Assembly (NCBI RefSeq): GCF_018446385.1
Contig: NC_055999.1
Coordinates: 78,197,859-78,261,858 of the forward strand
Direction of reading: 5' to 3'
Source: Zingiber officinale
Lineage: Eukaryota; Streptophyta; Magnoliopsida; Zingiberales; Zingiberaceae
Length of the DNA: 64,000 bases
This document shows, one piece after another, positions 21,578 to 32,388 of the stretch (position 1 is the first letter of the stretch; every line of letters begins with the position of its first letter). The notes below the pieces were generated by a model that was not told the origin of the DNA, made no database searches, and worked only from the letters and a program-made list of their open reading frames with translations. The position numbers and the translations under genes are program-made.

Positions 21578-23826
21578 ATGGAGTCTAGGTTTGATGGGGG
21601 TGATGCTGAGAGCCTGCAAGATGTTTTTGAAATTCCTTCCGATCATCAGATCATTCTTTCTTCTCCATCCAATCGGCCTAATTTTTGGCCGACCGGTTGT
21701 ATCTGTTTCTTTCGGGATCAGTTTATCATCGGTCTACGGTTTCCCCTTCATCCCTTCATTCCCGCAGTTTGTAAATATTTTCCCATTTCCCTTCATCAAC
21801 TTGTGTCGAACTCCTTCCGACTTTTGTGCGGCGTCGTTGTTTTGTTTCGTCTACACGACATCCCCCTTACTCCCTGGGTGTTCTACTATTTTTACTATCC
21901 CAAATTGACTGATCCGGGGACTTTCCTCTTCCAGTCTCAAGTCGGTTTAGTATTCTTCGACAAGATGCCGACCTCCAACAAGCACTGGAAAGAATACCTT
22001 TTCTTTATGAGCCTTCCCGAATGGCCAGACTTCCCAATCTACTAGCAGCTCGAAGTGGCATCTCAGCCTCCCCTGAAAAGCTACAAGAGTCGATCGGATT
22101 ACTTGAACGCAGCCTCCATGATGGCCGGTCAAAAATACGACATCCATAAGTTGTTGCTGGAGGGTGTCCTGTATATCTTCGGCCTAAGTCTAATCCGCAC
22201 CCGACTGCCGACCAACCTAGGTATGAAGCTTCTTTAATTCCTCCTTTGACGCTAACCGATTTCTCTTTTTCTTTTGCAGCCGAAGCCATGATGCAAGCAC
22301 GTCTGGCCGGCAGGGCAAAGCTCAAGGACGCTGCGATCAATGCGGTAGCCATTGAAGAACTGGCGAGCCGCAACCTGCAGCCGATCGGCTCCCATGAAGA
22401 TCCGCTCGGCGTGAGCGAGGAGACGCCCGTTGTGGTGGGTGAAGGGATGACCAGACGGACTCCCAGTGTTGGGGCAGCTGAGGGTTCTCAACAAAATCTC
22501 GAGCGGCTGAAGTCTGCCCATGTTGAGGGAGCGTCCGACTTGGCTTCCTCAGGAGAGTCGCTGATCCGTCGAAAAAGGCACCGCGCGGAGCCTTCGTCGC
22601 ATTCTGCTTCCTCGGGGGTGAGGACTACCGAGTGGGTGGAGACTTCGACCCTTATTCCAAAGACTGTGGTTGCTACATCATCCGACCGGACTCCATCATT
22701 AGTTGAGCTGCCGCACGGAACCCTCGCCGCACCTCTGGTGGCCTTCATGCCGCCACCTTCTAATCCCTCAAAGATTAAGAAGTCCAGCATCCGACCGACG
22801 TCCATGTCTCGCCCGTCCGGTGGAGCGACCTCGGCGTAATCGGCCCCGAGCGGCTAACGCCACATAACGACGATCCTCCATCTGCCCACTGAAGAATATA
22901 GCGAGCCGAGCGCTGGGTCTCGAGGCTCTGAGCATCATATCATCATCCAGGGGTCACTCGCTAAGATCTGGGAGGACACCTGATCATCATCCAGGATGCC
23001 TCCGGGCGTGCTCATGAACAACCACACCCAGATGTCCACAGGGGTAACTGTTCCCTTTGTTGTACTTTCTTAACTTACTTCCGCTCGACACTGACCCCTT
23101 CTTGCTTGTCCGCAGTACTGGGTGGAGAGCCTGGTCATGTGCCATAGGCTCACATTTTTGGAGGAGGAAGTAAAGCAATTAAAGGTGTCGAGCGGCCAAT
23201 CCTCCGCTACTCAGGAAAAGACAGACGCCGAGGTGGCCAGGCTTCAAGCCACTCTAGAGAAGAGCGACAAATTACTTGAGGTCGAACGGGCCAAGAGTGC
23301 CTGGCAGGCCACTATGCTGGAGCAGCTCAATAAACAAGTCACCACTTTCGATAATAAGATCGAGTCGGCGAACGTGCGGAAGAACCGGGCCATCACCGAC
23401 CTCGACGAGAAGAATAAAGAGGCTCGGGCCCTCACCCAAAAGCTTAAGGAAGCTGAGGACTTCCTAGTCGCCGAGCCGCACAACCGATCAGCTGAGGAGG
23501 CTGCTCTTCAAGGCTAGCTCGCTAATAAGGATAAGGAGTTGTCCACTGCCAAGGACGAACTGGATGGCTCCCGAGCGGCCTTAAGGATTTATCAGGATGC
23601 TGAGGTGAGTAGGTTTGATGCCATGAAGCAAGCCTACATCTGCTCGGACACATTCTGCGATAAAGTTGTCGACCGGTCCCTTTGACTATTTGACTTGGCG
23701 ATCGACGGGATGATCGATCAGCTCCACAAGGGAGGCCATCTGTCGGCTGATCTGACCAGTAATGTCATAAGCCGGGACAAGCTCTTTGTCGCTCTGCCTG
23801 ACAATGTCGAGGACTATCTTGAGTGA
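21578..23826 (+). pseudogene. Antisense Transposase_28-type gene of the T family, three exons
   Basis: Exon 1 (21578-22220) starts MESRFDGGDAESLQDVFEIP and holds the FRDQFIIGLRFPLHPFIP and MPTSNKHWKEYLFF blocks typical of the plant 'putative gypsy-type transposon' domain. Intron 1 is 22221-22279 (GTATGAAG...TTTTGCAG). Exon 2 (22280-23043) is serine-rich with a basic RRKRHR cluster. Intron 2 is 23044-23115 (GTAACTG...GTCCGCAG). Exon 3 (23116-23826) encodes a coiled coil (LEEEVKQLK...LEQLNKQVTTFDNKIE) and ends ALPDNVEDYLE. Splice phases fit (phase 1, then phase 0). In-frame stops (for example TAG at about 22043 after PDFPIY, stops near 22840-22983, 23517 and 23684) show that it is decayed. It lies on the strand opposite gag, between the minisatellite and the PPT, which recalls the antisense genes described for Grande-type Tat elements. 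Molecular function unknown. Confidence 0.8.
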
Positions 23827-24139
23827 GGTCGAGTGTTCCTAGGTGAGGTTAAGCGTTCCTGTAAGATGCAAAATTTTTGAAGTTTAAATGCATGCTCGTC
23901 CGTTCGGATGACCTTTACCTCCTTACATGTTTTTCAACTCCTTTTGATTATTTGCAAAAGCTCTTGGCCTCGTTCCTAATTATTCTATCAGCCGACCGAC
24001 CCCTCTAGTATTCAGAGTCCATGATTCTGCAATCTTTCACTCAACCCTGGGAGTATTTTAAAGAATAATGCCGAATGTCACTATATTCTGAAGACTTCAT
24101 AGCCCGGATTCACGGTTGGCTATTCATCGACACTTTCCT

Positions 24140-24370
24140 GCTCACTGAGCTTTCAAAAACTGCTCGATCCCAAACAGGGGAGATGGATGCTCTGATAAGT
24201 TGGTCCATCACCAATGAAGATTGCTCGACCCCGAACAGGGGAGATAAGAGAATACGCTAAGCTGGTCCGAGATCAATGAAGATCGCTCGACTCCGAACGG
24301 GGGAGATAACAGAACTGACATGCTGGTCTGAGACCAGTGACGATCGCTTGACCCCGATCGGTCAGCACGA
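24140..24370. repeat. Short repeats next to the T minisatellite (right arm)
   Basis: Three to four imperfect units of about 66 bp on CTCGACCCCGAACAGGGGAG and GCTGGTCCGAGATCAATGAA. They are the inverted counterpart of 12330-12600, and a related pair is inside the U element (52985-53080). Confidence 0.72.
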
Positions 24371-24439
24371 GAGTTTCTAACGCTGAGCCCATGGCTCAAA
24401 TACAATTCAAACCCAACTGATCGGCACGGGAATCTCTGA

Positions 24440-25365
24440 CTCAAGAGGTTATAGTCGCTACTCGACTGTTGATGAATACCCGGGTTTAAGGTCGTCGCTC
24501 GACCGTTGTTGAAGAATATGTGAAGACTCGAGATTAAGGTCGCCGCTCGACTGTTGATGTAGATCCGCATTTAAAGTCACTGCTCGTCGATTTGATGTAG
24601 ACATCAACCATTGTAGACACGTGTTTAAGGTTGTCACTCAACTGTCGATGGAGACATGGGTTTAAGATTGCCGCTCGACCATCGATGTATATAAGGGTTT
24701 AAGGTCGCTGCTCGACCGTTGGTGGAGACAAGGGTTTAAGGTCGCTGCTCGACCATCGGTGGAGACAAGGGTTTAAGGTCGTCACTCGACCGTCGATGGA
24801 GACAAGAGTTTAACGTCGTCATTCGATGATTTGAATAAGACTCGGGTTTAAGGTCACCACTCGACCGTCGGTGGAGACAAGGGTTTAAATTCGTCACTCG
24901 ATCGTTGATGTAGACCCGCGTTTAACGTCATCGCTCGACCGTCATTAGAGACAAGAATTTAACGTCACCGCTCGATGATTTGACGTAGACTCGGGTTTAA
25001 GGTCGCCACTCCACCGTCCGTGGAGACAAGGGTTTAAGGTCACCACTCGACCGTCCGTGGAGACAAGGGTTTAAGGTTGTCGCTTGACCGTCAGTGGAGA
25101 TAAGGGTTTAAGGTTGTCGTTCGACCGTTGATGGAGACAAGAGTTTAACATCACCGCTCGATGATTTGACAAAGACTTGGGTTTAAGGTCGCCGCTCGAC
25201 CATCGGTGGAGACAAGGGTTTAAGGTCGCTAGTCGATCGTCGATGGAGACAAGAGTTTAACGTCACCGCTCGATGATTTGACGAAGACTCGGGTTTAAGG
25301 TCGTCATTCGACCGTCAGTGAAGACAAGGGTTTAAGGTCGTCGCTCGACCGTCGAGGGAGATGCA
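24440..25365. repeat. 37 bp minisatellite of the T family (right arm)
   Basis: About 25 imperfect units on GGAGACAAGGGTTTAAGGTC followed by GCCGCTCGACCGTCGGT, the reverse complement of the left-arm array. It separates the antisense gene from the protease end. Confidence 0.88.
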
Positions 25366-25539
25366 CTTAAAGAGGCCTTTGTTTTTTTATTCAAACTTAG
25401 CCCTGCGTTCGGCAAACATACAAAAGATACAAAAAGTACAGTATTCACTTGCACACCTCTCATCCAACCTTGTAGGGTTGGAGATGATTTGCGTTTTACA
25501 GTCGTTCTGCCTTCTTCTCATGTTCCTAATCATCCGTAA

Positions 25540-26864
25540 TTAATATGGTGACCCCCATCTGGCTCCAAGCGTGGATTCTTCCGAGCGCTTCTTGCTCCGG
25601 TCTTGACCATCTGGACGTAGCATCACCGAGCGACCAGCTGATCGCCTATGACTTCACCGACACGATCGTCCATCGAGAACTTGATCTTTTGGCAGTACGT
25701 AGACACCACTGCTCGGAATTCATTGAGAGCTGGTCAGCCCAGGATGACGTTGTAGGCTGACTGTGCATCTACCGCGATGAAGTTTGTGGTCCTGGTTCTC
25801 CTCAATGGCTCTTCTCCGAGCGAGACAGCCAGTCGGGCTTGTCCCAGTGGCAGTACCTCGTTGCCCGTGAAGCTGTATAGTGGGGTCATCATGGGTAGCA
25901 GCTCACTTCGATCAATTTATAATCGATTGAACACCTTCTTGAAAATAATGTTCACCGAATTCCCTATATAAACAAAAGTGTGATGAATAGTGCAATTAAC
26001 AATTACCGCTCGGATTATTAGTGCATCGTCATGGGGGATTTCCACTCCCTCCAAGTCGCTAGGGCCGAAGCTGATCTAGGGTTCCTCAGCCTTTTCCTTG
26101 TGGCATCCCATGGTGAGGATCTCCAACCACCGAGCATACGACTTCCTGGCTCGGTTGGAGTCGCCGTCGGTCGACCCTCTGACGATCATCCCTATTTCTC
26201 CTCGGGAAGAGTTGTTTCTGTTTTCTTCTTCCAGAGCAGAGTATCTGTTTCGCTCGGTCGGGACTCGGGAGGGGCCGGTGTCACCCCTTTGCTGATGGTG
26301 ATGGAGCTCGGGCTCCCTTCTTTCTTCCTCCCGCCGCCCGGTCGATCGGTGCCTTTGTCCCCGATCAGGGGTTGGAGATCGGTGATGGTATCCTCTTGAG
26401 GCTGGTCGGCTGATGACTGGTGTCAGACCGAGACAATCCTGCGTGTTGTGAATTGGTGATTGGTAAAAGGAGCAAAACATGAGCGTTCATACCTTGCCTC
26501 TTGTCGTTTTCGGTTGACCGGAGGTCACATGCTGCATGGCATGTGTCCTAGCCTCCTGGTATGGCCCCTCTCCCTCTGCTCTCGGCCCCTTAGGCAGTTG
26601 GTGGTTGCTTGCAGATCGCCGCTCGGTCGGCGTCGAATGTTCGATTGGTGCCTCCTTTCTTCTTGTCGCCTGGGCTTCTTCCACGTTGATATATTCGTTG
26701 GCTTTCTTGAGCATGTGGTCGAAGTCCCTGGGCGGCTTTCTGATGAGCGACCAGAAAAAATCTCCTTCGGCGAGCCCCTGAGTGAAGGCATTCATCATTG
26801 TCTCGGACGAGACCGAAGGGATGCCCATGGCCACTTGGTTGAAGCGCTGAATATACGCTCGGAG
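25540..26864 (-). pseudogene. T-family gag C-terminus and protease (right arm)
   Basis: This is the downstream half of the gag-protease frame cut by the LINE. Gag blocks: YIQRFNQVAMGIPSVSSETM, MMNAFTQGLAEGDFFWSLIR, MLKKANEYINVEEAQ (26867-26525), a degenerate zinc-knuckle part (CSFYQSPIHNTQDC), then a basic tail (26480-26080). The protease follows to 25540; at about 25950 the active-site stretch reads VYIGNSVNII where VDTGSSVNII is expected, so the catalytic Asp is replaced by Tyr. The last part, YVEMVKT-like and the CCAAGCGTGG region, is the same as at 10973-11097. No polymerase follows; the minisatellite begins about 175 bases later. Confidence 0.83.
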
Positions 26865-26879
26865 CACTTCCTTGGGCCC
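26865..26879. repeat. Target-site duplication of the LINE, 3' side
   Basis: CACTTCCTTGGGCCC, matching CACTTCCTTGGACCC at 36335-36349 with one difference. The empty site is present elsewhere in the window (about 18985-19000 and, inverted, 16905-16930), which confirms the insertion point. Confidence 0.92.
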
Positions 26880-26888
26880 TTTTTTTTT

Positions 26889-28030
26889 ATGAAGGTAAAT
26901 TATATATCATCAAGAAAAGGCGTACAAACTACATATCCTAGGATATGCATGCAGCTCTGACGAAATGTCAGATCCTGCAGGCAATCGGAGGTATACATGT
27001 CATGTACTCTCACTGTACCAACCACTCAAAATACATCCATCTCCATCTAGATGTGAACTGTAGAAGTCCATATCCGAGCCCTGCCATCTCGCTGCACCAG
27101 CCTCCAATGTATCAGTGGCATGCATCGCCTCGAGTGTACCATCCACGCCTATCCAAAAACTCCTGTCTCAAGTGCTCAGGTGAGGATCAGCACCAGCTCT
27201 GTGTATCTGTGGCAACCTGCCTGTCTGCCCATATGTCAGCCTCAATAGCCTCACTGTCTGCATCCTGAATGTCGCCTATCCAGCCTATATGTCAACCTCA
27301 ATGTCTGAATCCTGGGTGTCCCCTGCCCAGCCCATAAGTCAGCCTCAGCCTCAGCCCCACGTGTCGTCTAGTTTGTGGCAATATCTGCAGCGCGCAGTCC
27401 AAACCTAGTGTGAAGGGGATTGTGGTCCATGTGAGGCCCCAAGTCCCTCTCACTTAGGCTATCATCCCGCAATCGATCGTCGGCCCACTTTTAGCAAGTG
27501 GTCAACTATCAACGGATTTGGTATGTCCTTACCGCGAGTCGTTTGCTGCGGACTAGATAGATCTTTATGGTGTATCTATTCACCATCCTAACCCCTAGGT
27601 CCCCTCCTCAGCCCTACTCAGCCCAGTGTACATAGCCACACCACCCTCTCATCAATGTCCCCTCACAATCATCCACTCACCAGATGCCTCACCTCAAAAA
27701 GACCGTCACTATACAATTGTCCTCCTCACTGAATAATACAAAAATGGCCCCACCCCACAAAAACAAGCTGTGAGGCCCTCACAGCCTCCTCCACTGTAGC
27801 TCCCCTCCGAAGACTCACAACCAGCTCCAGGTGCCCATGTAGATCTCCATGTGTAGCATGACCCTCCATCAGCTAACTCGACAAAAGTAGCCACTCCATA
27901 GAGAGATGTCCATGTAGCCCTACCTCAGTTTAGTCAAGAAAGGTATCCACTCCATCAAGAAAGGTATCCACTCCATAGATGAGAACCATAGGATAGGCAG
28001 CAGTCTCCGATGTGGTACATAAAGAAGTCA
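26889..28030 (-). other. LINE 3' untranslated region
   Basis: Non-coding and C/T-rich on the plus strand. It matches the second LINE copy (60099-60709 and 63278 onward), for example CTTTTAGCAAGTGGT and the paired segments on GTTTGCTGCGGACTAGATAG. The shared part confirms that both copies belong to one family. Confidence 0.75.
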
Positions 28031-28039
28031 CTGTGCAAA

Positions 28040-28850
28040 CATGCGTAGAGACCCAAAAATGCCCTACTGCAATGTGCAAAAATTGCACCTTTTTTTTTCC
28101 AAAAATTGCACTGTGGAGGAACCCTACCAAACTACTGCAATGTGCAAAAATTGCATTCTTTTTTTTTTTTTGGTGCAAAAATTGCACTGTGGAAGAGCCC
28201 TACCAAACTACTGCAATGTGCAAAAATTGCACGTTTTTTTTTAAATTGCACTGTGGAAGAACCCTATCAAACTACTGCAATGTGCAAAAATTGCACGATT
28301 TTTTTTTTTTGCACTATGGAGGACCCTACCAAACTACTGCAATGTGCAAAAATTGCACGATTTTTTTTTTCCCAAAAATTTGCACTGTGGAGGAACCCTA
28401 CCAAACTACTGCAATGTGCAAAAATGCACGATTTTTTTTTCCTTACTAACTTGCATTGTGGAAAATTCCCACCGTGCCAAACCTACCACACCACTTTTTA
28501 ACCTACCACACCACTTCTTTTTTTTTTCACTAACTTGCACTGTGGGAATTTCCCACAGTTCCAACCCTACCACACCACTTTTTAACCTACCACACCACTT
28601 TTTTTTCCCCAAAAAAATTGCACTGTGGAGGAACCCTACCAAACTACTGCAGTGTGCAAAGTTGCACGAATTTTTTTTTTTTCCTCCAAACTTGCACTGT
28701 GCAAAAATTGCACCGTGCAATTGAAACCCTACCAACTAAGCTACTGTTTTTTTTTTTCCAAACTTGTACTGTGCAAAAATTGCATCGTGCAATTGAAACC
28801 CTACCAACTAAGCTACTGTGCAATAGCACGATTTTTTTTTTCCTAAACCA
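28040..28850. repeat. T-tract and hairpin tandem array in the LINE 3' region
   Basis: About ten units of 60-75 bp, each made of CTACTGCAATGTGCAAAAAT followed by TGCAC, a run of 8-14 T, a TTGCACTGTGGAGGAACCC segment and TACCAAA. GTGCAAAAATTGCAC is a perfect 6 bp stem with a 3 base loop and recurs in most units. Later units (28490-28850) are shortened variants (CCACACCACTTTTTAACC; ATTGAAACCCTACCAACTAA). Frames through it, such as 28012-28449, are repeat translations. Confidence 0.87.
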
Positions 28851-29027
28851 AAACTAAAACTGTGCAGCTGCATGGCACAGCTGCACAAACCGCAGCTTCA
28901 CCAAGTGCAGCTGCAGCTGCAATTAAATTGCAACTGCTTAGCTACAATTCGATTGCAGCTGTGTCGGTGATCAAAATGAGCTGTAGGTGGCAGATCTGGC
29001 TCTGTGGATCTCGTCAATGGTGGAACA

Positions 29028-32000
29028 TCAAGGCGGGTGGTGAAGCATCCGATCTAGGCTGGCGTCCATGGAACGGTAGACATGGGTCTGAATCTTCCGA
29101 AAGACATGATCCCCATCAAACGGCTCGCCCTCAAACCTCAAGCGACTACGCGCCTGCCAGACATAGTATATCAGTGCAGCCATCGCAGCATGACGTGCGC
29201 GCACCAACAGTCCCGTCCCTCGGTAGTGTCGCACATAGACCCGCAACATCCTCCGATATGTCGTCATCTCATGTGTCATGTACAACCAGTCTCGAATCCG
29301 ATCCCAAAGCTGTCGTATCTGCAGACATCCGAAAAATAGATGCTCCTGAGTCTCCTCCTCACTGCCACAAAAAACACAAACCCTGTCGGCCTCCCCTAGG
29401 TACTCCAACCGATCCCTGGTAGGCAACCTACGGTGCGCAAGTAACCATAGGGTAAACCTGTGGCTAGGCTGAATGTGCTTCTTCCAAACTATCCCTGCCC
29501 ATGGTACGCGGGCTCCAGTATCACGGAAAAAAGCATAGGTCTGACTGATACCCCGACAGGTCAAAGTATGCTGACTAAACCAACCATGCAAGATCTGCCT
29601 CGCTGCCTCTATGGAACCAGCTGATGTGACCATCCGATCTCGTATCTGCGCTAACTTCTTCAGCAACGGGGAATCAGTATGCTTCGGTCTCCATCGCCAA
29701 ATGTATGTGTCCTGTAAATATGTGTGATGGACCCATCGTATCCAGAGAGCATCCTGCTGATCATGTAGACGCCATAAAACTCTAGATAGTAAAGCAGTGT
29801 TCCAAGCAACTAAGTCTCTGAATCCCAACCCTCCTTCTTCCTTGGGTTTACACATCTCTAACCATGCAATGGGGGGGTGCTTGGATGTCCAAAAGAAGTT
29901 CCGACATAAGCTATAGATACGCTCCACTACTCCTATCGGTAACGGCAAAATCGACATCCAGTAGCATTCCATCCCCTGCAGGACAGACTGGATCAACTGT
30001 GCTCTTCCTGCATAAGAGAGGGTAAGTTTCGGCCATGCATTAATCCGTCGGCTCAAAGCATCAATCAGTGAGCTGTAGTCTGCAATCTTCAGCTTTTCTG
30101 ACGCCAACGGGATCCCAAGATATCTGTAAGGCATGGTTCCCTCCTGAAACCCTGTGATGGTAAGTAACTCCAGCTTCACATCCTCCTCTACTCCAGCCAT
30201 ATAGATACAAGATTTGCTGAGATTCGGTCGTAGGCCAGCCATCATCCCAAAGTTTTCCAGACAGCCCATGAGGATACTAGTGGAGGATCGGTCACCACAG
30301 GAGAAAAGAAGAAGGTCATCCGCATATGCCAGATGTGCAATCCGAAGATCATGACACTTTGGATGAAAATGGAAGTCTGCTCTCCCTGTCTGCTGACTAA
30401 GCATCCGAGCCAAATACTCCATACAGATCCCAAATAGATATGGTGATAGTGGGTCACCCTGCCTCAGTCCTCTAGGGCCTCGAAAGTACCCGTGCAGCCT
30501 CCATTGATAGACACTGAGAAACTAGTGGTAGTGATGCACTCACGTATCCAGGAAATGTAGGTGGATGGGAACTGCAACCCTGCTAATGCCTCCAGAAGAA
30601 AATCCCAATTTACTGTGTCAAAAACTTTCTGGAGGTCTACCTTCATGATACTGCGTGGGGAAATCCTCTTCCTTGTGTAATTCCTCATCAATTATTGTGC
30701 CAAATGTATATTATCAGTGATATTCCTTCCCTTGACAAAAGCCGGTTGTGCCGGATGAAATAAGTACTCAACAACATCAACAAGTCTAGAGGATAAGATC
30801 TTCGAAATTATCTTGTAAAACACCGTACAACATGAGATGGGTCGGTAATCCGCTACTCTACTTGGTTGTGGCACCTTTGGGACTAGTGAGATGAGGGAGT
30901 GATTCCACTGCTTGAGAAGCTTCCCATGTCGAAAGAACTCCATTATTGCAGCCACCAATTCCCCTTTGAGGAGATCCCATGAGTGCTTGAAGAACTTTGA
31001 TCCATACACATCCGGACCCGGCGCTTTTTGATCACCTATGCTAAAGAGGGCCTTCTTGATCTCCTCCTCGTTGGCATCCTTATCAAATTGTCCTGCTGTT
31101 CCAGATTTAATGTTCTTCCATAACTTATGCATTCGGTGGTGAGTGGTGTTCTTTGCAGACTTGTGCCAAGCAACCCTTGAAAAGTTTCCACAAATTCGTT
31201 TGCAATCTCTTCATAGCTTGTTGTGATATCCCCATTTCCTTTCTCAATCACCATAATTTCTCTTCGTCGGTTTGTTCTCTTGACTAAGGCATGGAAATAT
31301 GTAGTGTTTCGGTCCACTTCCCTAAAGTACTTGCACTTAGCCTTTTGTTTACAATAGAGAAAATCTTCCTTGCTGAGTTGGTCTACTCTTTTTCGGACTT
31401 GCTGGTATCCATCTTCAAAAATCCCAGTAGCGTAGCCATCTTCCTGCATCCTTTGAAGCTCCTCTTGCGCCCGTAGTGATCGCTCTTTTATGTGCTGAAA
31501 ATGTAGCCTGTTAAACTGCCGAAAAGTGGCTTTCAAACGTTGCAATTTCACCTTGAACCTGAATTGTGTCGTGCCCTGCAATGTGCCCAGCCCAATGCTT
31601 ACCCATTGCTCCTCCATCACCTTGTTATAATCTTCATGGGTGGTCCACATATTGAAGAATTTGAAGGGTTTCTTTGGTTGCTCTATAGTTGCCATAATGT
31701 TGACCACACATGGAGTGTGATCCGAGATGTAACATGGTGGTAAGTAGCTAGCCAATCCCCTCATCTCCTGCTCCATCCACATCTTATTGACCATGCTTCT
31801 ATCTAATTTGCAAGAGACCTCCATATTGGACCAAGTGTATTTGCAACCTACTTGAGGTAAGTCCTCCAATCCATTATGTAGAACACAGTCTTGAAAATCT
31901 GAGATTTGATAAGCAGTCACTGGCATACCACCTTCTTTGTCTTCCACTGAGATTAGGGAATTAAAATCTCCAAGGAGTATCCAAGGTGTGTTCATGCTTT

Positions 32001-32388
32001 CCCCAATCACATCCAATCCCTCCCATAACCTCCTTCTCTTACTGATACTTAGCAGCCCATACACAATGGTTATCTAGAATGTCTTTTGTGTCACTGCACT
32101 GGTTACATGTCCATGTAAATATTGCTCATCAAACTTTGTTATTCCAAATGTGACTTGGTGAGGGTCCCAAATAACCAATACTCTACTTCTAGAGAAGCCC
32201 TCCTTAATGTAGTGTTGCATTTCCAGATTTTGAAACCTTCTGGTTTTCATTCTTTGAAAAGCCTGTTCTGTTAGTTTTGTTTCCAGCACACCCATCACTG
32301 CTAGCTTGTGTCTCAGAAAGAAGCTCTGCACTTCTTGCTGTTTGGGGGCTTGGTTAAAGCCCCTCACATTCCAAGAGGCGATCTTCAT
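29028..32388 (-). pseudogene. LINE ORF2: AP-endonuclease, reverse transcriptase, zf-RVT
   Basis: ORF2 nicks the target DNA and copies the element RNA there. It starts MKIASWNVRGFN at 32388. Endonuclease motifs: LETK near the start, GDFNSLI, and SDHTP. A TAG at 32074-32076 interrupts it after VTQKTF. RT blocks: AIMEFFRHGKLLKQWN, SLISLVPKVPQP, YRPISCCTVFYKIISKIL, FVKGRNITDNIHLAQ (stop TAA at 30692-30694), MKVDLQKVFDTVNWDF, then RGLRQGDPLSPYLF and the catalytic LAYADDLLLF (about 30330). Frameshifts are seen near 31085 and near 30497. The C-terminus has the zf-RVT motif CVFCGSEEETQEHLFFGC. The last 464 residues are open from 30422 to 29028. The order and motifs are full length for a plant L1 ORF2, but the gene cannot be active. 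Confidence 0.92.

Noticed and set aside
28012..28857. Frames rich in CTVEEPYQTTAMCKN
   Set aside because: Direct translation of the T-tract array in the LINE 3' region.
29028..30422. 464-codon frame that could be taken for a host gene
   Set aside because: It holds YADD and the zf-RVT motif and is the C-terminal part of the LINE ORF2.
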